64,000 bases of DNA from Candidatus Uhrbacteria bacterium (GTDB taxonomy: Bacteria > Patescibacteriota > Patescibacteriia > UBA9934): contig DOZH01000005.1 in assembly GCA_003518105.1 (NCBI GenBank), forward strand, positions 53,045-117,044, read 5' to 3'. This document shows, one piece after another, positions 8,290-15,636 of this stretch. The position numbers and the translations under genes were made by a program. The notes under the pieces were generated by a model. That model was not told the DNA's origin, did no database searches, and saw only the letters and a program-made list of their open reading frames with translations. Every line of letters starts with the position of its first letter. Position 1 is the first letter of the stretch.

Positions 8290-8318
8290 ATTATAGTTCC
8301 CTGAACACCTATTGTAAA
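8290..8318 (-). promoter_or_regulatory. Strong promoter of the structured RNA locus
   Basis: On the minus strand TTTACA (8313-8318) and a consensus TATAAT (8290-8295) are 17 bases apart. Transcription should start near 8283 and run away from the flanking membrane-protein gene. Confidence 0.75.
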
Positions 8319-8356
8319 CAGACTATAAGCCCTGCAAAATATAGAAAAACTCTATT

Positions 8357-8400
8357 TGTGGATAACTTTCCGAACTAATTCTGTGTAGGGCTGTGGATAA
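8357..8400 (-). promoter_or_regulatory. Pair of DnaA-box-like sites
   Basis: Two exact TTATCCACA sequences on the minus strand (8357-8365 and 8392-8400) sit just upstream of the strong promoter, followed by a related TGTGGGGATAA. They could bind DnaA, as a regulatory or titration site. There is no dnaA gene nearby, so binding is inferred. Confidence 0.4.
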
Positions 8401-8440
8401 CTTGTGGGGATAACGGCACTTATCCCCCTCGCCCACATTA

Positions 8441-9682
8441 TTACCAGCAAAGTCTGGTCTGATTGTTATCTATAGCCACTTCGCTAAAGTTTTTTAAGAA
8501 TAATGAAACCGCACGATTGTTGTTCAGGAGTGACATTGGCGCTTGCTCGGTAATTAGCGATGTAGCGAACCAAGTATGCGCATTTCCGAGACAAGTCGAG
8601 GCGGGCTTAGCTCCACTTTCCAGTGAAATCTCGCGATTAGCTATCGTCATTAAACTCGGCGTCTTAGCGATCCGTAGCGTTTTACCTGTATTATTGCTTA
8701 AAGTTATAAAAGTGTAAGTTTCCTCAGCTTTAATCTCAGTTGTAATATTTGCTGGGTCACTTCGCAGCTCGTTATAAACAGAGCCATCCTCAGTTGTCCA
8801 CGCTAGCGTAGCCAAACTAACTCTATTCATAATGTCTTTACCCAGGCTCGCTGCTTCGTCCACTGTCATGTCACCAGGTGCCAAACTTAAATAGTAGCCG
8901 AGCCCTTCCGCGTCTTCGGTTAGCAGAATCGAGCCACCATTCGTCAGTAGCATGGTTAAAGCCCGACTATCAGCTGGAATTGTCAGCAACGTCGCAACGA
9001 CGCTCGGCAACTGCAGAGAGTTAGCCGGAATAGTTAAATTGGCCAAAACCTTAACGTCTGCCTTGACCATCGGCATTGTCGCGTCATCGACCGCCACATC
9101 CGTACCTCGGATCATTAAGCCTTTAGCGTTCAAGTGTAACGATTCACGCACTGCCTGCTCGCCATACGTTACCACCTCACCCTGAAAAAATGGCGACAAG
9201 GCTCGTAACGTCACGTGAGCTCCTGTATCAATGATCTCCTCGCCAGTCCTCGATATCACCGTTGTACGACCTTGAATGCTAGCTACATAGCCAAAGCCTG
9301 CCAAGCGCTCGCTCGCTTCTACGCTCAGTTTAGTATCAACAACGTAACTAATTAAGCCGTCGTTGCTAATATCGAAGGTCACTTCCCTTTTGCTTTCAGC
9401 GATTATTTCACCGAGCGTGACCGGCGCTCCTGTCAGTATCGCTAAGCCATGCAAGTGCTCAGTTATCAGCCGCTTATTCTTCGGCGTCACAAGTAAATGC
9501 ACGCTCATCACCGTATCTTTCGGTTGATACCGCAGAGTCGGCGATACTACGTACTGCAACCGCCAAGCTACCACCGCCAGTACCAAGCCCAAGCCGAGCG
9601 CACTATAAAGGGCAACAACCCGAGCGTAATCACGCCGGGTTGTTATTTGTCCTTCCAAAGGAATATTGAGCGCGCCGGTCAC
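8441..9682 (-). CDS. Single-pass membrane protein of unknown function, downstream of pnp
   Basis: I do not recognise this family. The frame opens at 9739 inside pnp, but a GTG at 9680-9682 begins four bases after the pnp stop and is the likelier start, giving 413 residues. One membrane segment (VVALYSALGLGLVLAVVAW) lies near the N terminus. The rest is a mostly beta-rich, probably extracytoplasmic region without recognisable catalytic motifs, ending TRLCW. Its tight coupling to pnp suggests co-transcription. A role in envelope assembly is only a guess. Confidence 0.65.
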   Translation of the reverse strand: MTGALNIPLEGQITTRRDYARVVALYSALGLGLVLAVVAWRLQYVVSPTLRYQPKDTVMSVHLLVTPKNKRLITEHLHGLAILTGAPVTLGEIIAESKREVTFDISNDGLISYVVDTKLSVEASERLAGFGYVASIQGRTTVISRTGEEIIDTGAHVTLRALSPFFQGEVVTYGEQAVRESLHLNAKGLMIRGTDVAVDDATMPMVKADVKVLANLTIPANSLQLPSVVATLLTIPADSRALTMLLTNGGSILLTEDAEGLGYYLSLAPGDMTVDEAASLGKDIMNRVSLATLAWTTEDGSVYNELRSDPANITTEIKAEETYTFITLSNNTGKTLRIAKTPSLMTIANREISLESGAKPASTCLGNAHTWFATSLITEQAPMSLLNNNRAVSLFLKNFSEVAIDNNQTRLCW

Positions 9683-9686
9683 AGTT

Positions 9687-11858
9687 TTAGCTCTTAGGAG
9701 CTGCAGTAGGTGCTGGACGTTCTGGGTAGACGTTACCATCAGCCTGCTTCATGCTCAGGTTGGTGCGACCCTTTTCGTCAATTTCAATCACCTTCACCTT
9801 CACCTTATCACCTACCTTCACAATGTCGGTCACCTTATCCACGCGCCATGGAGCCATTTCGGAGATATGCACCAAGCCATCCTTGCCTGGCAAAATCTGC
9901 ACAAACGCGCCAAATTCCATCAAACGTACCACCTCACCATCAAACAATTCGCCAGCTTGCACTTCGCGGGTCAAGTCAGTCACCCACTTGAGCGCTGCTT
10001 CACCAGAAGGGCCATCAAGCGCGGTGATCATCACCAAGCCGTCCTGTTCAATGTCGATCGAGCTGACACCAGTCTTGGCAATGATCTCGTTGATCATCTT
10101 GCCGCCTGGGCCAATAACCTCACGAATCTTTTCTGGGTTAATCTTCAGCTGCAAAATACGTGGAGCATTTGGCGACAATTCTTTACGTGGAGCTGGCAGT
10201 GCGGCCAACATCACGTCCAAAACTTGAAGGCGGGCCACCTTGGCACCACGCACAGCCTCCACAAGAATCTCGCGGGTCAAACCTTCTGTCTTCGTGTCCA
10301 TCTGAATAGCCGTAATACCCTTAGCAGTTCCCGTAATCTTGAAGTCCATGCCGCCCTCACCATCTTCCAAGTCCTGCAAGTCCGTAATCACCACGCTGCG
10401 CTTGCCGTCACTCGCCAAACCCATAGCAATACCAGCTACTGGCGCCACAATCGGCACACCAGCGTCCATCAAAGCGAGCGTTGTGCCGCAAGTGGAACCC
10501 ATGGAGCTGCTACCGTTGCTGCCCAAAACTTCCGACACCACGCGAATGGAGTATGGGAAGAATTCCTTCTCCGGAATCATGAAGTTCAATGCCTTTTCGG
10601 CGAGCGCACCGTGACCAATATCGCGGCGGCTAGCCCCACGGAGTGGCTTAGCTTCACCAACTGAAAATGGTGGGAAGTTATAGTGATGCATGAAGCGCTT
10701 CTCACCAGTTAATTCCATGCCGTCGAGTGTCTGCTTGTCGCCCGGCGCACCAAGCGTACAGATGGACAGTACTTGTGTTTCACCACGCATAAAGAGAGCC
10801 GAACCATGGACGCATGGCAATGTTGCGACCTCGCTCGACAACGGACGAATCTCGTTCAGTGCCCGGCCGTCAACACGCTTACCCTCGTCCAAAATCATCT
10901 TGGTAATGACACCTTCAATCGCGCCATAAACCAAGCTACCAGCATAGCCAACCTCCGCTGACTCTACTCCCTGAGCTACTAAATACTCAGCCAAGCGGTG
11001 CTTAACCTCGTCGCGAGCTACGGCCCGTTCGGTCTTACTTGCCTTTGGTGCGCCAAAGAACAATTCGCGAATAACTGGTTCCAAGAAAGTCAGCGCCATT
11101 TCTTTAACGGCTTCACGTTTAGCGTGACCAAGCTTCTCGGCCTCAGTTCCTGGCGTAAACAAATCTTTCTTCTCCTTACCGACAGCGGCGCGCACCTCCT
11201 CAATCAACTTAATAACTGGGCCGAGCGCCTTACTACCAAACTCGAACGCCTTCAAGACCGTCTCCTCATCCACCTGGTTAGCGCCAGCTTCAATCATGAC
11301 AATCTTCTCAGGTGTTCCCGCTACGTCAATATCAAATTGGCTGATGCCGCGTTGTTCGTAGCTTCCGTTAATGATCAACTCACCGTTAATTTCGTTCACA
11401 CGAGCGGCAGCAATCGGGCCATTCCAAGGGATGTCGCTCATGTGTAAGGCACAGCTAGCGGCAATTAGGCCTGGTACGTCAGCGTCGTTCTCGCCGTCAA
11501 AGGCTAGTACGCTCACGATGACCTGCACGTCGTGTTCAATCCGCTTATCAAACAACGGACGAATCGCACGGTCAATAAACCGAGCGTTCAACACGGCTTC
11601 GTCTGTTGGGCGACCCTCACGCTTAATAAAACGGGAACCCTTAATGCGACCAGCGGCGTACAACTTCTCCTCAAACTCCACCATCAATGGGAAGAATCCA
11701 AGGCCTGGGCGCTTGTCCTTAGCTAATACCGCAGTGGCCAATACCACCGTGTTACCGTACTGCACCAAACAGCTACCGTTCGCTGCTTGCGCCATCTTAC
11801 CTGTTTCAATCGTCAGCGTTTTACCGCCGTACTCCATGCTGAACTTGTTCGTCGCCAT
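9687..11858 (-). CDS. pnp: Polynucleotide phosphorylase
   Basis: A 723-residue enzyme of normal length. Two RNase PH domains flank a helical linker; the second contains FPPFSVGEAKPLRGASRRD and GSNGSSSMGSTCG, the phosphate-binding active-site region. A KH domain (IREVIGPGGKMINEI) and an S1 domain (FDGEVVRLMEFGAFVQ) end the protein. It degrades RNA 3' to 5' with phosphate and can add tails. The leader contains a hairpin (ATCCC with GGGAT) that may serve autoregulation, as in other bacteria. An uncharacterised membrane protein gene follows after four bases. Confidence 0.97.
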   Translation of the reverse strand: MATNKFSMEYGGKTLTIETGKMAQAANGSCLVQYGNTVVLATAVLAKDKRPGLGFFPLMVEFEEKLYAAGRIKGSRFIKREGRPTDEAVLNARFIDRAIRPLFDKRIEHDVQVIVSVLAFDGENDADVPGLIAASCALHMSDIPWNGPIAAARVNEINGELIINGSYEQRGISQFDIDVAGTPEKIVMIEAGANQVDEETVLKAFEFGSKALGPVIKLIEEVRAAVGKEKKDLFTPGTEAEKLGHAKREAVKEMALTFLEPVIRELFFGAPKASKTERAVARDEVKHRLAEYLVAQGVESAEVGYAGSLVYGAIEGVITKMILDEGKRVDGRALNEIRPLSSEVATLPCVHGSALFMRGETQVLSICTLGAPGDKQTLDGMELTGEKRFMHHYNFPPFSVGEAKPLRGASRRDIGHGALAEKALNFMIPEKEFFPYSIRVVSEVLGSNGSSSMGSTCGTTLALMDAGVPIVAPVAGIAMGLASDGKRSVVITDLQDLEDGEGGMDFKITGTAKGITAIQMDTKTEGLTREILVEAVRGAKVARLQVLDVMLAALPAPRKELSPNAPRILQLKINPEKIREVIGPGGKMINEIIAKTGVSSIDIEQDGLVMITALDGPSGEAALKWVTDLTREVQAGELFDGEVVRLMEFGAFVQILPGKDGLVHISEMAPWRVDKVTDIVKVGDKVKVKVIEIDEKGRTNLSMKQADGNVYPERPAPTAAPKS

Positions 11859-11945
11859 AAGATTGTGCCTCTTTGCTCCACACCGATATCAGCCGACATC
11901 CCAAATGGGATATCATCTTCTATCGACATGGCAAAGTAGACGTTA

Positions 11946-11974
11946 TGAATAAGTGATGGAAGCTATCGAATCAA
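11946..11974 (-). promoter_or_regulatory. Possible promoter of pnp, overlapping a hairpin
   Basis: On the minus strand TTGATT (11969-11974) and TATTCA (11946-11951) are 17 bases apart. The -35 box overlaps a perfect 9-bp inverted repeat AGCTATCGA/TCGATAGCT (11961-11969, 11980-11988), which lies after the NYN gene stop. The boxes are weaker than others here. Confidence 0.4.
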
Positions 11975-12007
11975 CTGACTCGATAGCTCTACATCATCGT
12001 TCATCTC

Positions 12008-12646
12008 CTAACTCTTCCTAATGTATCTTCGTGGCTTCCTCTCCGCATCATTCACCACATTCTTGTCGACGGTCAAACTCGGTTCATCTTCCGTCGACGT
12101 TGGGTCAATACTCGAGCTGCCCGGCTTGGCTGGCCTTGGCTTATTGCTGCCCGGCAACAGGAAAGTAGCAGTATCATCACTCAAGTTGGTATAAATATCG
12201 GCGCATTCTACCAGTCTGGTTGACGTTGACTCGCGGAAAGAAGCTACATGGAAAATTCGTCCGTGTCCCTTCACATACTCGCCAACCGGCACATAGTCGC
12301 CGTCACCGCTGACGAGCACCACCACGTCCAACATGTCGAGCATACGAATAATATCGATGGTAATGCCCACGTCCCAGTCGCCTTTCTTGTGACCAGAATC
12401 ATATTCTAGCAACTCCTTGGTCATTACCTCGATGCCCGCACCATGCAAGGCCTCAAGGAACGGTGTTTCGTCACCCGTCTTGGTTGACACGCAGTAAGCA
12501 ATCGCTCGAATAAGCTTCTGATTACCAGTCGTGCCTGTCACGATGTTCGTAAAGTTGACTTTATTACCGTACAAATTACGGGCACTGTAGTACATGTTCT
12601 GGATGTCGATGAACACGCCCACGCGGCGGTTTGAAGTATCTAACAT
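12008..12646 (-). CDS. NYN-domain protein (PIN-like putative ribonuclease)
   Basis: A LabA/DUF88-type NYN domain fills residues 5-160. The acidic residues of the PIN-like fold are seen in VGVFIDIQNMYY, GDWDVGITIDI and VLVSGDGDYVP. These ligate Mg2+ in the family, which acts on RNA. The C-terminal ~50 residues are low complexity and basic at the end. The frame is open to 12703, but promoter boxes at 12689-12716 make the ATG at 12644-12646 the start (212 residues). It lies between rpsO and pnp, which fits an RNA-processing role. Confidence 0.85.
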   Translation of the reverse strand: MLDTSNRRVGVFIDIQNMYYSARNLYGNKVNFTNIVTGTTGNQKLIRAIAYCVSTKTGDETPFLEALHGAGIEVMTKELLEYDSGHKKGDWDVGITIDIIRMLDMLDVVVLVSGDGDYVPVGEYVKGHGRIFHVASFRESTSTRLVECADIYTNLSDDTATFLLPGSNKPRPAKPGSSSIDPTSTEDEPSLTVDKNVVNDAERKPRRYIRKS

Positions 12647-12688
12647 AAAAGAAAAACTCTTTAAAAAATGATAATGAAAGGCAGTCTT

Positions 12689-12716
12689 AGTATACAACAG
12701 CACCCCGCTCTGTCAT
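12689..12716 (-). promoter_or_regulatory. Promoter of the NYN gene
   Basis: On the minus strand ATGACA (12711-12716) and TATACT (12689-12694) are 16 bases apart. The predicted start near 12682 gives a 35-nt leader. Confidence 0.65.
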
Positions 12717-12735
12717 AGGGCGAGGCGCTATCGAA

Positions 12736-13023
12736 TTATTTGGCGGACTTGATCTGTTGTGTCTTGAGGCCGAGATCGGCAACAAGTTCCAAGTAAGCCT
12801 TCTCGTCTTCACGTTCCAAGTACTTCATCAAGCGACGGCGTTCTGCCACCTTCTTGATCAAACCACGGCGGGAGCTGAAGTCCTTGCGGTGATCCTTCAA
12901 GTGCTTAGTCAATTCTTCGACTTCCTTGGTCAAAAGGGCGATCTGCACTTGTGGGGAACCTGTGTCCTTGGCGTGCGTACCGTACTTTTTGATCAGGTTC
13001 TCTTTCTGTTTGGCGCTGAGCAT
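12736..13023 (-). CDS. rpsO: Ribosomal protein S15
   Basis: S15 binds the central domain of 16S rRNA early in 30S assembly. The protein shows the family signature DTGSPQVQIALLT and LKDHRKDFSSRRGLIKKVAERRRLMKY. A GTG at 13036-13038 would add five residues, but the ATG at 13021-13023 (MLSAKQKENLIKKYGTHAKD) fits the family better, giving 95 residues. A promoter lies at 13107-13135, leaving a leader of about 77 nt. Confidence 0.95.
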   Translation of the reverse strand: MLSAKQKENLIKKYGTHAKDTGSPQVQIALLTKEVEELTKHLKDHRKDFSSRRGLIKKVAERRRLMKYLEREDEKAYLELVADLGLKTQQIKSAK

Positions 13024-13106
13024 AGCTACATTGTTCACTCGAGGATAGTAGTACCCCAGTGCTCAAACTGGTTAACCGCCACCCACGACTTGGATTAAGT
13101 AGGCCA

Positions 13107-13135
13107 AGAATAGCGGAATTAGTTATCTTGGTCAA
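13107..13135 (-). promoter_or_regulatory. Promoter of rpsO
   Basis: On the minus strand TTGACC (13130-13135) and TATTCT (13107-13112) are 17 bases apart. Confidence 0.7.
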
Positions 13136-13186
13136 TAGATTAGCAGGTAAATAAGCTAACATTAGCCATTTTGTGCATTAACCAGG

Positions 13187-13215
13187 TTGACTTTAGCTCA
13201 ATTTTCTGCTACACT
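13187..13215 (+). promoter_or_regulatory. Promoter of the 13.3-kb cassette gene
   Basis: TTGACT (13187-13192) and TACACT (13210-13215) are 17 bases apart. The predicted start near 13222 lies downstream of the first possible start codon of the frame, so translation must begin later, at 13288. Confidence 0.7.
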
Positions 13216-13287
13216 AACCTGTCGTTGCCCTCTAAAAATAGAGATTCCAACGTCGTTTTACCTTTTCCAACACCCCACGGGAGTCCC

Positions 13288-13773
13288 ATGTCCTCAAGCA
13301 AAAACACCCCCAACATCCACAATTTCATCGTGGACTGCAGCGGCACTCCTCCCACGTTCTACAATTACAGACGAACCTATTCCCAGAGCAAGCAACTGCC
13401 CAATCTGTACCAGGGGGCAACGCTCGACATGCGTCGGGTTATCGGCATGGCGGCACCAACCCAGTTACTACAAAGGCAAACTCGACTCGACGTTATCGAG
13501 CACGAGTTGGCTGAGTACGAGCTCGTTGGTGCCCACGGCGCCGAGTGGTTCCTGCGCCCAGAGAACAAAGCAGCCTTTTTCAAGGTTAGTCCGTCGGGCT
13601 GCCTCTACTTCCTCCACAAGGAATCGGTCGGTGACATGCTTTTGGGGCTAGTCTGCCGTCATCAACATGAAGGCCCAATAGCCATTAGCGGCTTCTACGC
13701 CGAGGAACGCAGTAAGTTCCCCCCCGATGCTCTGTTCGCCGTCATCGACCCAGCCGCCCAGCCCACCCCCTGA
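13288..13773 (+). CDS. Uncharacterised cytoplasmic protein (cassette gene)
   Basis: I do not recognise this 161-residue protein. It starts MSSSKNTPNIHNFIVDCSG, has no signal peptide or membrane segment, and looks like a small mixed alpha/beta globule with a Pro-rich end. GGAG five bases before the ATG is a clear ribosome site. The gene has its own promoter (13187-13215) and terminator (13812-13856) and uses C/G-ending codons, GAG and AAG more than the core genes. These traits group it with about eleven other single-gene cassettes in the window. Confidence 0.65.
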   Translation: MSSSKNTPNIHNFIVDCSGTPPTFYNYRRTYSQSKQLPNLYQGATLDMRRVIGMAAPTQLLQRQTRLDVIEHELAEYELVGAHGAEWFLRPENKAAFFKVSPSGCLYFLHKESVGDMLLGLVCRHQHEGPIAISGFYAEERSKFPPDALFAVIDPAAQPTP

Positions 13774-13811
13774 CCTTCGGCACTTCCCCGCGAAGTGGCC
13801 CAGCGTCTCTA

Positions 13812-13856
13812 ACCGGAGTTTGCCCGCCATCGTGCGTGCAGACTCCGGTTTCGCGT
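13812..13856 (+). terminator. Hairpin terminator of the 13.3-kb cassette
   Basis: ACCGGAGT (13812-13819) pairs with ACTCCGGT (13842-13849), followed by TTCGCGTTT. The T-run is short, so termination may be partial. Confidence 0.5.
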
Positions 13857-13864
13857 TTAGCAAG

Positions 13865-13906
13865 AAAAAGCCCCCATTGCAGACGTATCTGCAGCAGGGT
13901 CTTTTT
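13865..13906. terminator. Bidirectional terminator after higBA
   Basis: AAAAAG... (13865-) pairs with ...CTTTTT (-13906) around a GCAGA/TCTGC stem. Each strand ends in a T-run. It closes the higBA unit and backs up the cassette terminator on the other strand. Confidence 0.7.
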
Positions 13907-13938
13907 CATAGTGATGGTTACATGATACCACGATCTAA

Positions 13939-14244
13939 TTAAGCCGAGACTAGCTGATGAGGTTGCACCTCACGGCTAATACGTGCGCCAGAGAGAGATT
14001 GTTCGACCAGAAGGTCGTGACGAGATTGCAGGTTGGTCCAAAAAGCGGGTGAAGTGTTGAAGTAAGCGGCGAAACGGAGGGCGGTGTCGGCAGAAATAGC
14101 GCGGTTACCATGGACAATCTCGTTGATGCGGCGGGCTGGTACCTTGATATCTTTAGCAATTCGATATTGAGTTAGGGCCAGAGGTTTGAGGAATTCTTCG
14201 TTTAAAATTTCTCCTGGGTGAATTGGTTTTAGTTTGTTTTTCAT
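13939..14244 (-). CDS. higA: HigA-type antitoxin (XRE family)
   Basis: A 101-residue helix-turn-helix antitoxin. It begins with the HigA hallmark PIHPGEILNEEFLKPL, followed by the DNA-binding region LTQYRIAKDIKVPARRINEIVHG and TALRFAAYFNTSPAFWTNLQ. It should neutralise HigB and repress the operon. It begins eight bases after the higB stop, in the toxin-first order typical of hig loci. Family assignment is strong. Confidence 0.93.
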   Translation of the reverse strand: MKNKLKPIHPGEILNEEFLKPLALTQYRIAKDIKVPARRINEIVHGNRAISADTALRFAAYFNTSPAFWTNLQSRHDLLVEQSLSGARISREVQPHQLVSA

Positions 14245-14252
14245 ATTGAAGT

Positions 14253-14531
14253 TTAGTGATAATCAACTATTTTAGCGCCGTAGGCATTGCCATTTTTCCA
14301 GATAAAGCAGATACGCCATTGATCATTGATTCGGATACTGTGATATTCAACAAGCTTGCCCTGTAGCTTTTCCAATTTATTCCCTGGCGGACTAATCAAA
14401 TCGATTAACGAAACTGCGGCATCTAGTATAGCCAGTTTTCTCAAGGCAATACGCTCAAATCGCTCTAATTTTTTTACACGATCATGATTAAAAAGATTTT
14501 CCGTATCTTCGTCACCAAAACTTTGAATCAT
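14253..14531 (-). CDS. higB: HigB-type toxin (RelE superfamily)
   Basis: A ribosome-dependent mRNA interferase, 92 residues from the ATG at 14529-14531. Sequence features match HigB throughout: MIQSFGDEDTENLF, ALRKLAILDAA, PPGNKLEKLQG and the C-terminal SIRINDQWRICFIW...IVDYH, which carries the RNase-active basic and aromatic residues. The longer frame to 14585 overlaps the promoter boxes and is excluded. Co-transcribed with higA. Confidence 0.93.
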   Translation of the reverse strand: MIQSFGDEDTENLFNHDRVKKLERFERIALRKLAILDAAVSLIDLISPPGNKLEKLQGKLVEYHSIRINDQWRICFIWKNGNAYGAKIVDYH

Positions 14532-14556
14532 AGGCTGGGCAGAAGTTTGTAAAGTA

Positions 14557-14585
14557 ATAGTAACGTGTCGCGTTATTAGTGTCAA
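14557..14585 (-). promoter_or_regulatory. Promoter of higBA
   Basis: On the minus strand TTGACA (14580-14585) and TACTAT (14557-14562) are 17 bases apart. Transcription starts near 14550, about 19 nt before the higB ATG. Confidence 0.75.
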
Positions 14586-14628
14586 ATAGGCCGGTTATCG
14601 TCAGCTGTTCGTCAAGCCAGCTGTGTCG

Positions 14629-14634
14629 TATAAT
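14629..14634 (+). promoter_or_regulatory. -10 box of the xer gene (leaderless transcript)
   Basis: A consensus TATAAT ends eight bases before the ATG at 14643, so the mRNA probably begins at or near the start codon. No good -35 box is visible. Confidence 0.55.
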
Positions 14635-14642
14635 ACATTGGT

Positions 14643-15563
14643 ATGGCCAAACTCATCGACAAATATCTCCAACAATTTTTAGAATACTTAGAAATCGAAC
14701 GTGGCCGCTCTTTGCTCACGGTTAAGAATTATTGTTTTTATTTACGCCGTTTTCTCGACTGGTCGGCCATCAGCGAGCCGAGCGACATCACGCAGGAAGT
14801 CGTCCGCAAGTTTCGCCTCTTCCTCAACCGCGACTTAGCTGGCCGTGAAGAAGCCAACCTCCAAAAAACCACACAAAATTACCACCTCATCGCCCTGCGC
14901 TCATTCTTGAAGTTCCTCGCCAAGCGCGACATCGCTTCCCTCTCGCCCGAAAAAATCGAACTGGCCAAACAAGAAGGCCGCCACGTCAGCTTCCTCGAAG
15001 CGGAAGAGCTCAAGCGCATGTTACTCCTCGCCGCCCGTGACACTTCACTCGTCGGTCTCCGCGATCGGGCCATTCTCGAGCTTCTCTTCTCCTCTGGCCT
15101 CCGCGTCTCCGAACTTTCCAACCTCCTCATCGAACAGGTCAACCTCAAGCTCGACGAATTCACCATCAAAGGCAAAGGCAGCAAACACCGCGTGGTCTTC
15201 CTCTCACCTGCCGCCAAACAATGTCTCAAAATGTACTTGGACGTCCGTCAAGACGTCGCTCCCTTCATGTTTGTGCGCCACGACCGCGCTAAAAAAGGTG
15301 GTGTCGCTGCCCTCACCCCCCGTTCCGTGCAGCGCGTAATTGACGGCTTTGCCCGCAACGCCGGCATCACCAAACGTGTCACCCCCCACACCCTGCGCCA
15401 CACCTTCGCCACGGATCTCCTCCGTAACGGTGCCGATATCCGCTCCGTTCAATCCCTCCTCGGTCACTCTTCTATCGTCACCACCCAGGTCTACACCCAC
15501 ATTACAGACAAGGAACTCAAACGCGTTTACACCAAATTTCATGATAAACCCGAGGTCAGTTGA
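14643..15563 (+). CDS. xerC: Xer-type tyrosine recombinase
   Basis: A 306-residue site-specific recombinase. The SAM-like N-terminal core-binding domain (1-110) precedes the catalytic domain with Arg in SSGLRVSELS, Lys in KGKGSKHR, HTLRHTFAT, LGHSS and the nucleophilic Tyr in TTQVYTHI. Length and motifs fit XerC/XerD or the single XerA/XerH type; with no second xer gene in the window, a sole chromosome-dimer resolvase is possible. The gene has no Shine-Dalgarno site and is divergent from higBA. Confidence 0.93.
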   Translation: MAKLIDKYLQQFLEYLEIERGRSLLTVKNYCFYLRRFLDWSAISEPSDITQEVVRKFRLFLNRDLAGREEANLQKTTQNYHLIALRSFLKFLAKRDIASLSPEKIELAKQEGRHVSFLEAEELKRMLLLAARDTSLVGLRDRAILELLFSSGLRVSELSNLLIEQVNLKLDEFTIKGKGSKHRVVFLSPAAKQCLKMYLDVRQDVAPFMFVRHDRAKKGGVAALTPRSVQRVIDGFARNAGITKRVTPHTLRHTFATDLLRNGADIRSVQSLLGHSSIVTTQVYTHITDKELKRVYTKFHDKPEVS

Positions 15564-15583
15564 TAATCTGTGGACAAACACCC

Positions 15584-15611
15584 AGGACGACGCGAGACGT
15601 CGTCCTTTGCA
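15584..15611. repeat. REP-like palindrome, single-unit copy
   Basis: One 23-bp AGGACGAC-type palindrome (15584-15606) followed by TTGCA. The second palindrome and the spacer are missing, so this is a half element. It lies between the xer gene and the NDH-2 gene. Confidence 0.75.
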
Positions 15612-15622
15612 TTTCCATAGTG

Positions 15623-15628
15623 TATAAT
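15623..15628 (+). promoter_or_regulatory. -10 box of the NDH-2 gene (leaderless transcript)
   Basis: A consensus TATAAT ends eight bases before the ATG at 15637. The half REP element lies immediately upstream, where a -35 box would be. Confidence 0.5.
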
Positions 15629-15636
15629 CCCGCCAC

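Noticed and set aside
9666..10664. 332-codon plus-strand frame antisense to pnp
   Set aside because: It is His/Trp/Gln-rich shadow translation of the conserved pnp gene.
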